A stretch of DNA of 30,155 nucleotides from a virus. The notes beneath the pieces are model-generated. The model was not told where the DNA came from and made no database searches. It saw only the letters and a list, made by a program, of their open reading frames with translations. Positions 1 to 8,702 of the stretch are shown in pieces. Location of the stretch: positions 1-30,155 of IMG/VR virus record IMGVR_UViG_3300009432_000031. One strand, written 5' to 3'. The position numbers and the translations under genes are program-made. Positions within the stretch are counted from its first letter, which is position 1; the number at the start of each line of letters is the position of its first letter.

Positions 1-22
1 ACTTATTAGTTAAGGTTAAGTG

Positions 23-30
23 TATTTATA
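23..30 (-). promoter_or_regulatory. T4-type late promoter (TATAAATA)
   Basis: The minus strand reads TATAAATA exactly, the T4 late promoter consensus. It lies just past the stop of the first gene and would drive a gene off the left edge of the window. In T4 such sites are read by RNA polymerase carrying gp55, with gp33 and the sliding clamp. The same octamer occurs at several other gene boundaries here. Confidence 0.6.
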
Positions 31-71
31 ACGTATCAATTATCTACTTTTACACGCATCAAGCAATACCA

Positions 72-422
72 CTATGCGATAAACAAAGACATATATCCTT
101 TACGGTCTTTGTTGCGGAAGTCTTTCATCTGCTTACCAAACGCCTTTGACATCGCTTGGTTCATTTGCTGTTCTTTCTTGAATGCAACATCCAATGCTTT
201 CTTTGCCGCTTTCCACTTAGGGTTCGACTTCACATCATCCGGTGTAAGTCCATTACCACCACCACCGTGTCCCAAAGACTTCTCTACCTCTTTGAGTTTA
301 ACACCAAGTTCTTTGGTCAACTTACGTTGCACACCAACTGACTTGGCAGACGCGACAAATGACTTACCATATTCTTTCTCGGCATCAACACTGTCTGTTA
401 TAAATGAACGAAAACTTTTCAT
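72..422 (-). CDS. Small capsid-targeted internal protein candidate
   Basis: A 116-residue protein of unknown function. It opens with MKSFRSFITDSVDAE, resembling the T4 capsid-targeting sequence (MKTYQEFIAEA in T4 internal proteins), which directs proteins into the prohead and is removed by the gp21 protease. The rest is lysine-rich and helical in character, with a glycine run near residues 52-57. ATG start at 422, only 2 nt after the stop of the preceding polyprotein gene, so the two are probably co-transcribed. It is the leftmost of seven proteins in the window with this kind of N-terminus, which suggests a virion-interior protein. That role is inferred; no enzymatic domain is recognisable. 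Confidence 0.75.
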   Translation of the reverse strand: MKSFRSFITDSVDAEKEYGKSFVASAKSVGVQRKLTKELGVKLKEVEKSLGHGGGGNGLTPDDVKSNPKWKAAKKALDVAFKKEQQMNQAMSKAFGKQMKDFRNKDRKGYMSLFIA

Positions 423-424
423 TA

Positions 425-2581
425 TTATCTTTCTGCTCTAATATCGCTAAGAGTTTTAGGTGCAGTAGATTCTTTAACCTCTGCATCGAATCCAACAATA
501 TCACGGAGGTTTGCAGTAGATAGAAGACGAAGATATCTTAGCTTAGAACTCTTAGTTTCAAACTCTGCGTGTTCGATCTCACCTTCACTAGACTTCTGAG
601 ATAGGTTATATAGAAGACCTTTCTTAACATCAATCTTAACTAAAGGAAAGATATCGCCTGCGACAGTGCGGCTAGTAGCATAACGGAATACTGTTTGACC
701 AGTCTTAACCTTTGCTTCCTTACCGACATATGATTTGTCACCAGCATCCAGACCGAACAATACAATACCATCTATCTTACCGTGGCCACATACACCGATC
801 TCTTTGTAACCCTTCTTGCGTCCATAAGAGATTGCCTTGTCTTCACCCCAGTTAGGAGTCTTATCCAAGAACTGCTGATATGCTTCGTCCAGTTCGACAG
901 ACTCAGTAGCATACTTCTTCTTTAGTTCTGCATGACTTGCGGCACGATCCTTGGCACGTTTGTCAAGATCAACACCGGACTTCTTTAGTCGGTTGGTCAA
1001 TCGTGCGGCACCAGTCTTACCTTCTTCGACAGACTCTTTCATGTCTGCCATCAATTCTTTTACCGTCTTCATGTCCAGACCCATCTTCTTAGCAATCCAC
1101 TGTGCAGATTTACCTTGATCGATATAGTCATGAAACTCTTTCATTTTTCCTTCTTCAAGGTTTACCGACTCAGAAACCGACTCGGCAAAGTCTTTAACAA
1201 TCTTCCTTGACATTCTATTGTTTGCTTTACCACTAATTGCAGCAGTAAACGTCATCCTATTTTTTAAGGATCCTTTGTCACCCACGAAGGTAAGAAGTTT
1301 TTCTGAATCTAATTTATGTGTATTGATAAAATCGTCGACAGCATCAGCTCTAGTACCAGTGTATCTAGATATTAGTGAAGCGTTGTTACTTGCTTCGTCT
1401 AATGATTCAACACCTTCTTTAACTACCTTACCGACTTTAAGCATCTTGAAATCAACACCCAGACGTTTTGCTGCCATGCTGATTGCTTGACGAGCAGTCT
1501 TAGCCTTAACAAAGATTCCGTTCTTACCACCACCGATAGTCTTACCAGAGATAGTTTGTTTTGGTATCTCTACTGAGAAACCACCTACCATACCTTTGGC
1601 GCTCTCGTCCCAGTATCCTTTTTCTTTCTTAGCAGCGTTCTTTGCTTGATGTTTCTCAATCGCTTTACGACGAGCAACTTCTCTAGCATTAGTCTTGGCA
1701 GGTTTTGCAGCGGTTGCTTTCTTGTCTCGTTTATGCTTAGGAGTTTGGGTTATTGTCTTGGAGATATTCTTATATTCGTCTCCCTCTACAACCTCTACTG
1801 ATTCCTTTTGCCCTGCACCCATGATTTTACGTGAAAGTCCAATAAGCACATTAATGTTTGATGTTTCCATCTTCTTCTTATTGGTATCAGATACTTTATC
1901 GTATACATGGGTAATGGTGCTTGCGGTGTACATATCTATCATAGTACCACCGATCTTTTTCGCTTGTTTGTTCTTGACGATATCTTGGAACTGAGGAATG
2001 AGGTTCTTACCTTCCGTGAGGTCGGTAGACTCTTTGATGAACGTAACAGGGAACAGTGCAGAACCGCCAGTCTTAGGATCTATCTGCATAGCAAAAGGTG
2101 TTCCTTTGATCTTGGTCTTAAAGTCCTTGTGAATCTTAGCGTAGTTCTTCGCAGTCATCTCGATCTCGCCTTTGGCATTTAACTTGCCTTGCGCTTCGTC
2201 AAGTTCGACAGACTCATTAATACCCATCTTAGCCGCCTTGGAAACAGTCATCAAAGTTTGATTGTCACTAGAGGTGAATGCACTATTACTGGGTTTTGTT
2301 TTAAACTTCTTAATGATCTTACGATTCTGAACAAGAACCCATGCTTCCGAAGCTTCGTACATAGTTTCTTCGTCCCAATCATCTGAGGCACCACGTGGTT
2401 TTTGAGTAAGATACTTGATAGCACCTTTTCGCAAGACAGCATCCGACTTACCTTTATTCGCGGCATACTTCTTCATTATACTCACGGTCTGGACAACCTT
2501 CTTTTCGAACTCTTTTGGAGAATCCTTTTTTTCTACAATCTTGCTTTCGTTAAGAGTTCTTAACTCACTAAAGTTCTTCAC
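425..2581 (-). CDS. Virion polyprotein candidate with repeated prohead-protease-like sites
   Basis: 718 residues from a GTG start at 2581; a good ribosome site (AGAGGAAG, 7 nt away) lies in the end of the upstream gene. The N-terminus MKNFSELRTLNES resembles a T4 capsid-targeting sequence. A motif of the form (K/N/S/T)ES(V/T)-x-(L/V)-x-E-(A/G) recurs: NESVELDEA (122-130), KESTDLTEG (183-191), KESVEVVEG (259-267), KEGVESLDEA (388-397), SESVNLEEG (470-478), KESVEEG (515-521) and TESVELDEA (559-567). These fit the T4 gp21 cleavage rule (Leu/Ile-x-Glu before a small residue). They split the chain into lysine-rich segments of about 40-150 residues, one (about 484-512) with a helix-turn-helix look (SAQWIAKKMGLDMKTVKELM). 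I do not recognise the individual modules. I infer a precursor packaged in the head and cut into internal proteins; a long structural scaffold is the alternative. Confidence 0.8.
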   Translation of the reverse strand: MKNFSELRTLNESKIVEKKDSPKEFEKKVVQTVSIMKKYAANKGKSDAVLRKGAIKYLTQKPRGASDDWDEETMYEASEAWVLVQNRKIIKKFKTKPSNSAFTSSDNQTLMTVSKAAKMGINESVELDEAQGKLNAKGEIEMTAKNYAKIHKDFKTKIKGTPFAMQIDPKTGGSALFPVTFIKESTDLTEGKNLIPQFQDIVKNKQAKKIGGTMIDMYTASTITHVYDKVSDTNKKKMETSNINVLIGLSRKIMGAGQKESVEVVEGDEYKNISKTITQTPKHKRDKKATAAKPAKTNAREVARRKAIEKHQAKNAAKKEKGYWDESAKGMVGGFSVEIPKQTISGKTIGGGKNGIFVKAKTARQAISMAAKRLGVDFKMLKVGKVVKEGVESLDEASNNASLISRYTGTRADAVDDFINTHKLDSEKLLTFVGDKGSLKNRMTFTAAISGKANNRMSRKIVKDFAESVSESVNLEEGKMKEFHDYIDQGKSAQWIAKKMGLDMKTVKELMADMKESVEEGKTGAARLTNRLKKSGVDLDKRAKDRAASHAELKKKYATESVELDEAYQQFLDKTPNWGEDKAISYGRKKGYKEIGVCGHGKIDGIVLFGLDAGDKSYVGKEAKVKTGQTVFRYATSRTVAGDIFPLVKIDVKKGLLYNLSQKSSEGEIEHAEFETKSSKLRYLRLLSTANLRDIVGFDAEVKESTAPKTLSDIRAER

Positions 2582-2583
2582 GT

Positions 2584-2766
2584 TTAACTTCCTCTTGATG
2601 CGCCCCGAATCATTTTCGTTGCGGTTGTATTAGTATTAGTTGCCTTTAGTTTGGGGCCTTGCGACCCCATTGTGCTAAATTGGTTGTTTTCAAAACTAGT
2701 AGACTGTAACTTTTCCTTCTTGGCTTGTGACATCTTTTTGTTACGAGGTTTCTTAGTCTTGCTCAT
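2584..2766 (-). CDS. Small basic hypothetical protein
   Basis: A 60-residue, lysine- and serine/threonine-rich protein (begins MSKTKKPRNKKMSQAKKEK) with no recognised domain. ATG start at 2766 with AGGA upstream. Its stop codon sits between the ribosome site and the GTG start of the 718-residue polyprotein gene, so the two are tightly coupled. Low complexity and positive charge suggest a disordered nucleic-acid-binding or virion peptide, but this is only inference. Coding is supported by the tight packing and the ribosome site rather than by homology. Confidence 0.6.
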   Translation of the reverse strand: MSKTKKPRNKKMSQAKKEKLQSTSFENNQFSTMGSQGPKLKATNTNTTATKMIRGASRGS

Positions 2767-2784
2767 AAGGTATCCTATTTATTT

Positions 2785-5076
2785 CTAGTAAGCTACTTCG
2801 ATACGTTCACCAAACTTTTGCTGGTTGACAGTTCCGTAGACTATATTCTGTAGAACTCCAGAGTCGTTGTAACGATATACTGCTCCACAGTCAGTTAGAC
2901 CGTTAGCATCTGCATTTTTCGCTGATACTAGTATATCATTACCGAAGACTGCCACACCAGCACGATTGACTACAGTACCATCACCCCATAAATCATCGTT
3001 CGCTTGTTGATCACCACTAATAACAACCTGATTAGTAAATCCTTCATCATATATATAAACTTTGCTGTTAAACTGAGTATGGTCGACAACAACCAACTTT
3101 CCGGATAAAGTAGTTTCTAAGGAATAGCCATATTGGGCAGAAACATTCGCAGTGTGTAGGACTTGTCCAGTTGAAGATAGTATCTCTACTCCGTAATCTC
3201 CACTACTCGCTGCCCAGTTGTCACCGAATTTAACAAAGCTTTGCAGCCCGTGACTGGTGGGGATAAACGTTTGATTGGATCCATCTACATCAAAACCATG
3301 TATTCCTCTAGCAGTGGCATCCCACTGCTCTGAACCGGCATAAATTCTACCCTCAAGGAATCTAAGTCCGCCGCCGCCAACGGTGCCGATTCGAGAGTAT
3401 GTACCTGACACTACAGGAGTAATAACGTATGTAGGAACATTACGATCCAGTAAATCTACGACGATAATCGCACCAAGGCCATTTGGATAATATTCAGAAG
3501 CGTTAATGAATATTTTTCCTGCTCCAATAGCGATACTCCTAGCGCTGTCGTTAATTTGGGCTGCCATAGCGGAATCTACTGTCGCATCGTTAAAGGTCTG
3601 TTCTAACTGACCAGTAGTTTGGTCATAAATTCTAATTTCACTATTTGACCGTGCGATACTTACAACTTTACCATCACCACCGGCACTAGACTGTGGTGTT
3701 AGTGTTTGTAAAGTGATAGAGTTACTACCGTCAACATCAGACATCACCAAACCACCACGGATAGTATTGTAGGTCGCGCTCCACACGTTAGACGTAGAGT
3801 ACATTAAGATTTTATTTGGTGTAGGTGCGCTCGGTGCACTCGGTGCACTAGGCGGAGCAACATATGGAAGTTGAGTCGCTGGCGCTGCCGGCGCTGTCCA
3901 CACATGTGCTTGGTTCTGTCCATCATTCCTCGCAACAGTAATTAATGATCCGCCCGAAATCGAGACAGACTGTCCCATGAAATCATAATCAACTGGAGTT
4001 GGATTATTTGCAGTATATAACAATGAACCATCTGTCATATCATAAACAAAGGCACGGCCGGCGTAGTCTGTTGTCCGGCCGGGGACGTGGGCGTAGTCAC
4101 TAATAGCAAGATATTTACCTGAAACAGAAATATCCCTACCGAAGCTGCCTGTGGCGATAGTTGGAGTAATAGTTTGTAGTAAAGAACCATCGGTTATATT
4201 AAATACGTATACTACACCAGTGTCATATCCAAAGGTAGGACTATCTTCGTTAGGAGTAGCAATGCAAATATAGTCACCAGAAATCTTCACTGTGGTGCCG
4301 AAATAATCCAAGCTGCTTCCTTGTGGATTATTGATAGTTCTCAAGAACTGTCCGTTTGAGGCGTCAAATATTTCTACGTACCCGTGGTTTGATCCGCTCG
4401 GCACACCAACCGCGACATAAGAGTCCGATATAGCAACAGCGTGTCCCCAACGTTGGTTTGTTCCTACTGGCGCATGTGGTGTAATTTCTCGTACTAGTAA
4501 TCCTGTAGAAACATCATATTGATGAATCTTTGGCTGGTCGGCGTATGCATCTATACCAATTGCGGCATACTGTTCAGACAATCCAATACAGGAACCGAAT
4601 GCAAGGTCTACCCCAGTGTTTTGAGCATAACCAGCAGGGAGGAATGAATGTAATAATGTACCAGTTGTTACATCATGTAACCAAGCTTTACCAACACTGA
4701 ACCCATCATTGGTCGCGTAGTTCTTGGATGCTATTAATATATGGGTTTCGTTCATAAGCAACCCTCTATATCCCCCGAACCCACTGGAACCGTACGGTTC
4801 TGCATTGTCTGGCCTAGTTATGGTATGAACAACATTACCAGAAGTATCATATATAACTACTTCGCTGGGCCCGTAGATATGACCTTGAGCAAACCCAGTG
4901 CTGTTACTTGCCACGGCACCTGTTGAATCACCACCACCATTCGATAGATTAAATGGCTGTGTTGCTGAAGTCCAATCATATGCTGGAGCTGGCATCACCG
5001 GCGCTGGGCCAGCGTTTGAGATGGAGAGTTTCATGCCCGCACTAAATTTGCTTCCTGCTTTTAATTTGATACCCAT
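2785..5076 (-). CDS. Double beta-propeller (FG-GAP-like repeat) protein
   Basis: 763 residues, ATG start at 5076 with AAAGGAA about 12 nt upstream. The first half holds blade-like repeats of the pattern (F/W/M)G-x-x-(V/I)-x-(I/V)-S-x-x-Y-(V/I)-x-(I/V)-(G/A), seen near residues 160, 210, 259, 312 and 367. Each is followed by a strand ending in a phrase such as VFNITDGSLLQTITP. This is the look of an integrin-type FG-GAP or PQQ-like beta-propeller. A Pro-Ala-Ser linker (residues 395-421, APPSAPSAPSAP) leads to a second repeat array up to the C-terminus. The N-terminus is short, basic and then Pro/Ala-rich (MGIKLKAGSKFSAGMKLS), with no signal peptide. Beta-propellers in phages may be host-binding or virion decoration proteins; which applies here is not visible. 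It lies within a cluster of virion-interior genes but lacks the capsid-targeting N-terminus. Confidence 0.75.
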   Translation of the reverse strand: MGIKLKAGSKFSAGMKLSISNAGPAPVMPAPAYDWTSATQPFNLSNGGGDSTGAVASNSTGFAQGHIYGPSEVVIYDTSGNVVHTITRPDNAEPYGSSGFGGYRGLLMNETHILIASKNYATNDGFSVGKAWLHDVTTGTLLHSFLPAGYAQNTGVDLAFGSCIGLSEQYAAIGIDAYADQPKIHQYDVSTGLLVREITPHAPVGTNQRWGHAVAISDSYVAVGVPSGSNHGYVEIFDASNGQFLRTINNPQGSSLDYFGTTVKISGDYICIATPNEDSPTFGYDTGVVYVFNITDGSLLQTITPTIATGSFGRDISVSGKYLAISDYAHVPGRTTDYAGRAFVYDMTDGSLLYTANNPTPVDYDFMGQSVSISGGSLITVARNDGQNQAHVWTAPAAPATQLPYVAPPSAPSAPSAPTPNKILMYSTSNVWSATYNTIRGGLVMSDVDGSNSITLQTLTPQSSAGGDGKVVSIARSNSEIRIYDQTTGQLEQTFNDATVDSAMAAQINDSARSIAIGAGKIFINASEYYPNGLGAIIVVDLLDRNVPTYVITPVVSGTYSRIGTVGGGGLRFLEGRIYAGSEQWDATARGIHGFDVDGSNQTFIPTSHGLQSFVKFGDNWAASSGDYGVEILSSTGQVLHTANVSAQYGYSLETTLSGKLVVVDHTQFNSKVYIYDEGFTNQVVISGDQQANDDLWGDGTVVNRAGVAVFGNDILVSAKNADANGLTDCGAVYRYNDSGVLQNIVYGTVNQQKFGERIEVAY

Positions 5077-5137
5077 TTGTTATGTTTTCCTTTGAAAATA
5101 GTAGTTAAATTTTGTATTGCTATTTAGGTATTTCGGA

Positions 5138-5410
5138 TTATGCTAAATCCTTGTCGTGGTTGAGACCACCTTTCTTTTTCTTTACTATAAAGGCGTTGAC
5201 TCTCGCCATTCCCCACTGCTGGGGGGTTGTGCCTGGACGGTGCCCAGTCTTCCATGCAGCAACTCCACGTTTATACACAGTATTTAGTGTATCTGTAGAT
5301 ATACCTGACTTCTTTGCCTTTGCAGAGATACCGTCCGGACTTTCATCCAAGTCAACTGTATCATACATGGCATATCTCTTTTCGTCAAGGTATTTCTTAA
5401 AATTAATCAT
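5138..5410 (-). CDS. Capsid-targeted small protein with conserved Trp/Gly-rich C-terminus
   Basis: 90 residues from the ATG at 5410. An in-frame ATG at 5419 would add three residues; I prefer 5410 because the protein then starts MINFKKYLDEKR, matching the capsid-targeting N-termini of its neighbours, with GGAA just upstream. Residues about 20-24 read VDLDES, another possible gp21-type cut site. The C-terminal half contains VYKRGVAAWKTGHRP followed by a Gln-Gln-Trp-Gly segment and an Arg-Val-Asn-Ala-Phe motif. This block recurs in many T4-like marine phages as a small domain of unknown function (I believe the DUF5824 type, from memory). The start overlaps the stop of the nucleotidyltransferase gene by 4 nt. 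Probably a packaged protein; its activity is unknown. Confidence 0.75.
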   Translation of the reverse strand: MINFKKYLDEKRYAMYDTVDLDESPDGISAKAKKSGISTDTLNTVYKRGVAAWKTGHRPGTTPQQWGMARVNAFIVKKKKGGLNHDKDLA

Positions 5411-7086
5411 GGTTTCCATTTCCCTAACATACTATGCAGTGTTTTAGTGCTCATACCTGAATATGATTTGGCGACCTTCTGTGCATAATACTCTGTACTA
5501 TGAGTTAGTTTACCTTTATTCTCATCACTCTTACGAGTCAGAAGCTTCTTTAAAGTAGACAAAGCATGTTGATATTCTTTTTTATTGATGGTCTTAGACT
5601 TTACTGTGTCCATGAACCCTTCGTTAATACCTTGACTATTCTCTTCTGCAACACAATTCGGGACTGTCTTACCACCTTTCTTTTTCATACCGACTTGCTT
5701 GTAACCGTCCCAACAATCTTCGTCGTACATGTCCTTGAATGACTTGGTGTACTTGGAAGGTTTGGTCTTTGCAGTTGCATCGCCTGGCGCAGGGCCGTCT
5801 TTCTTTGCTTTGAAGTGTGCGTCACGTTTTACCTTGGTAGATTTCTTCAATCCTTTGTGATAACGTGATGGTTGAGTCCCTTCACGATCCTTGATATCTG
5901 GATCCTGTCCTTCGTATTGCACGACCGGACTAGTAGTTTTGAAGTTCTTCTTACGCATGATAGTCTTGTTAACCATTTCGAACTCACCGTCCTTATAGTT
6001 TACAACGACAGGTAAATTTAGGTCTGACTGCATATCTTTCAATACTGCCTCAGCATCCCCATGCTTTTTTATGCCTTTGCCCTTGTTCTTTGCAATCTTC
6101 TTAAACAGACGTTGAAGTTCCGTTACCTTAATAGCAGGACTATTACGTGTATCGTTCATACGGTCTGCGAAGTGTCGAGTAAACTCAATGTCAATATTGA
6201 ACTTCTTCAATAGACGATCACCGAACTTCTCTAAATCATTAAGTTGCTTCTGGTCAACGTCTTCGGAGATCAACTCCACAGACTCTAACCATTTACGCAT
6301 CTTCTTACCATCGCTAGTTTCAACGATGACGTAGTTTGCACCTAGGACGGATATAGTAGCAACCTCTTCACTTTCTTTGATTACTACTATATCGCCTACC
6401 TCGAACAATTCTCCTTGCACGAACTTCTCTCGTGTTTCGGATACTGTCTCTAGTTCTAGGTGATTACGGAATCCATTTGCTTCTTTTAGCCCCATACCCT
6501 TACGCACGTCGTTAAATAACTTACGTGTGTCTGGATCTGACATTGACTTAGGAACACCTTGCGAGAAAGAAACGAAATCATCACTAGATGCGTTCTCTCT
6601 TTGTTTGGAAGCAGACATGCCTTCGACACCAGTAGAATCTGGATCTCTCTTACCGGCAGATACTATCTTGATATTTTTAAAATTATAAAAACCATGTCTT
6701 GCTTTAGTACCATTATACTTATTTAATAGTACATCGAATTCTGTAATTCTGTCGTCTCCAACAACCAGTGTTACGGATTTGTAACCTTGGTCATATAGTA
6801 CGACCATGGCGTTGATAGCTGTTTTAACAGACTTATCCACCATGATATTCCGTGCGTGTTTCGGAAACATTTTTCTTGTGTGCTTGATTTTATCTGCGTA
6901 TGCTAAAGGATTCTTCTTCGCGTCTTGTGACTGTGACACAAATACTTTATAGTCTGATTTCCCAGACTTTATTGCTAACGCATCCATCACCTTGCCATGG
7001 CCAATCGTAGGAGGATTCATACGACCAAACGTAAAGTAAACTTCTCGTTCTTCTTCGACAAGGTATTGACTAAAATTCTTAATCAC
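5407..7086 (-). CDS. Capsid-targeted nucleotidyltransferase multidomain protein
   Basis: 559 residues from a GTG at 7086 overlapping the previous stop (GTGA). It starts MIKNFSQYLVEEER, a capsid-targeting-like sequence. Residues 16-170 form a cytidylyltransferase/NMN-adenylyltransferase-type Rossmann domain: FGRMNPPTIGHGKVMD carries the TxGH nucleotide-binding motif (27-30) and SASKQRE (158-164) corresponds to the family's ISSTxxR loop. Next come a small beta-rich segment (about 222-270), a possible protease site (LESVELISED), and a domain at about 300-385 with HFADRMNDTR and TIMRKKNFKT. A lysine-rich segment (405-455) contains a Lys-Asp-Gly-Pro-Ala-Pro-Gly-Asp signature. A second possible cut site, GINEG (486-490), precedes a helical tail. 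The enzymatic family is clear from motifs; the substrate (NMN, a sugar or an alcohol phosphate) is not. I infer a packaged, possibly processed, multifunctional protein. Confidence 0.8.
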   Translation of the reverse strand: MIKNFSQYLVEEEREVYFTFGRMNPPTIGHGKVMDALAIKSGKSDYKVFVSQSQDAKKNPLAYADKIKHTRKMFPKHARNIMVDKSVKTAINAMVVLYDQGYKSVTLVVGDDRITEFDVLLNKYNGTKARHGFYNFKNIKIVSAGKRDPDSTGVEGMSASKQRENASSDDFVSFSQGVPKSMSDPDTRKLFNDVRKGMGLKEANGFRNHLELETVSETREKFVQGELFEVGDIVVIKESEEVATISVLGANYVIVETSDGKKMRKWLESVELISEDVDQKQLNDLEKFGDRLLKKFNIDIEFTRHFADRMNDTRNSPAIKVTELQRLFKKIAKNKGKGIKKHGDAEAVLKDMQSDLNLPVVVNYKDGEFEMVNKTIMRKKNFKTTSPVVQYEGQDPDIKDREGTQPSRYHKGLKKSTKVKRDAHFKAKKDGPAPGDATAKTKPSKYTKSFKDMYDEDCWDGYKQVGMKKKGGKTVPNCVAEENSQGINEGFMDTVKSKTINKKEYQHALSTLKKLLTRKSDENKGKLTHSTEYYAQKVAKSYSGMSTKTLHSMLGKWKP

Positions 7087-7457
7087 TTTTTATCGCCTTT
7101 AGACCTATTTCTTTTGCGTTCGATTTCTTGCTTACGAACAACCTTTACAAGTTTCTTAGCCTGACGATCTATACGTGATTGTACGGCAGGACGTTCCATC
7201 CTTTTTTCTATGTCTTTCTTACGAGCGATAGACATATCCGCTTTACCTTTACCCTTAGTGATCTTAGCGACCATTGCATTACGTGCTTGACGACGTGCAC
7301 GTTTCTTGAGGGTATCCATGTTAGCAATTTTCTTTTCGCTACGTTTACGTGCGATTGCAATTCTGGATTTATTTCTTTTCATTCGCTGTGCAAGTTTTCG
7401 ACGTTGTGCTACGTCGAGTACTTCATTTACCATATCTTTAAATGACATCATAGTCAT
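7083..7457 (-). CDS. Very basic capsid-targeted internal protein
   Basis: 124 residues, over one third Lys or Arg, with repeated blocks such as AQRRKLAQRMKRNKSR and KKRARRQARNAMVAK. ATG at 7457 with AAAGGA 5 nt upstream; further Mets at 7451 and 7448 are possible starts. The segment MSFKDMVNEVLDV near the N-terminus matches the capsid-targeting pattern and contains possible prohead-protease sites. The composition suggests a DNA-condensing internal head protein, as for T4 internal proteins, injected with the genome or left in the capsid. No catalytic motif is seen. Its stop overlaps the start of the nucleotidyltransferase gene by 4 nt. Confidence 0.75.
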   Translation of the reverse strand: MTMMSFKDMVNEVLDVAQRRKLAQRMKRNKSRIAIARKRSEKKIANMDTLKKRARRQARNAMVAKITKGKGKADMSIARKKDIEKRMERPAVQSRIDRQAKKLVKVVRKQEIERKRNRSKGDKK

Positions 7458-7481
7458 CTATTCCTTTTTTGGTTTATCCCA

Positions 7482-8702
7482 TTATTTACGAGCTGAATCC
7501 CAGCCCTTTAATATATCGGATGAAAAGTTGTTGTATGAGAATTCCATACGATCAACAAGTTTCACCGCATCACCACCAAGTGTGTCAATTGCTACATAAC
7601 CTTCTTCACCAGTCACTTTGTAACCTTTAGAAGTTTTAACGAAAGTATCAATTGTCTTTAGTTTGTCTAAACTATTTATAAGTTTTAATTTGACCAAAAC
7701 TATCAATTTCTGTAATTCGAACATTTTAACTAGGTTAGCACGGTTTTTTGCAGAGAAAAACTCCATTTCATCTGCATATTTCTGTCTCCACGTCTCCTTA
7801 CCACGTTCAGACTTCTTACTGTCTATCTCCTTTTTATAGTAAGCTTGTCTATTACTTATCAATCCGCTAACATGTCTTTTTGAGTCAGGTAACAATGCAC
7901 CGGCACGAACGAACGAATTGTTGTAGGTTTCTATTGCCTGTGCTAACTTCGGACTTGCCTCTAAGGTCTTTAGAGTTTTTGCAGAGGTCTGCTTGAATAG
8001 ACGGCCGATCTCAGTCAAACGTGCATTAACTTCAACGGTGTCCTTGTCTGACATTGTCGCTTTAGTAGCATCTCGCAACATCGCATCCTGAGACCATACG
8101 TGTTTAGACTTCGTTAGTTTAGAAACATCTACTCCGTATGATGCTGTCATAGATTCGAAAGTAGCACCTTTGTACGTAGTGTGCCACACGATACCGATCT
8201 TAGCATCTCGTACAGATTTTGCTTGATCATATGGTACTGCATATGCAATAGTGTTTGGGTGGAATACTGTATACTTCTGTCCTTCGATAGTCTTAGTAGA
8301 CACATCGCCTTTACCGAACAGGAAGTCTCCCTGAATAACACCGACGATTCCTAAGGCAGGAAGATATAGTAATGCTTCCTTTAACTTCGCATTTAGGTCA
8401 CCAGATGTATCAGCATCGATGTCAGCATCAGTCTTGTATACCATTGGATTCTTATTGAATATACCTTTCTTAGCAACAAAGAACTTACCATCACTTGGAT
8501 CTGTTCCACAGAATACAGCAGGAGCACCGTCCCACTTAACAGAGACCTTACCAGCACCATGGCCAGCAAGTAGATCTCGTAGATCACGTAGAGCATTAAT
8601 AGACTGTCGAGTACCATCAACACCACCATAGAGAACCTTGTCCTCAATGTGAGTCATGTGAGTATTTTTGTTCTCTGTGATGAACTGTTGAAACGTATTC
8701 AT
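7482..8702 (-). CDS. Capsid-targeted protein with ligase/nucleotidyltransferase-like motifs
   Basis: 406 residues, ATG at 8702, AGGAAAAG upstream, overlapping the previous stop by 4 nt. It begins MNTFQQFITENKNT, a capsid-targeting-like sequence. Residues 53-64 (VSVKWDGAPAVF) contain K-x-D-G, the covalent nucleotidyl-lysine motif I of ATP-dependent DNA/RNA ligases and capping enzymes. KFFVAKKGIF (73-82) and VIQGDFLFG (122-130) sit where motifs III and IIIa would be, and KIGIVWHTTYKG (168-179) could be motif IV. Classic motif V is not obvious, so activity is uncertain. Proteins with this KWDGAPA signature are widespread in T4-like marine phages and are usually left as unknown (I recall DUF6267). 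I infer a ligase-fold enzyme packaged in the head, perhaps for nucleic-acid end sealing or nucleotide transfer on entry. Confidence 0.7.
   Translation of the reverse strand: MNTFQQFITENKNTHMTHIEDKVLYGGVDGTRQSINALRDLRDLLAGHGAGKVSVKWDGAPAVFCGTDPSDGKFFVAKKGIFNKNPMVYKTDADIDADTSGDLNAKLKEALLYLPALGIVGVIQGDFLFGKGDVSTKTIEGQKYTVFHPNTIAYAVPYDQAKSVRDAKIGIVWHTTYKGATFESMTASYGVDVSKLTKSKHVWSQDAMLRDATKATMSDKDTVEVNARLTEIGRLFKQTSAKTLKTLEASPKLAQAIETYNNSFVRAGALLPDSKRHVSGLISNRQAYYKKEIDSKKSERGKETWRQKYADEMEFFSAKNRANLVKMFELQKLIVLVKLKLINSLDKLKTIDTFVKTSKGYKVTGEEGYVAIDTLGGDAVKLVDRMEFSYNNFSSDILKGWDSARK
7673..7680 (-). promoter_or_regulatory. Possible internal T4-type late promoter
   Basis: An exact TATAAATA on the minus strand inside the 3' part of the ligase-fold gene, 216 nt before the start of the basic internal protein gene. 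It could boost late expression of the downstream virion genes. It lies in coding sequence, so it may be chance. Confidence 0.3.
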
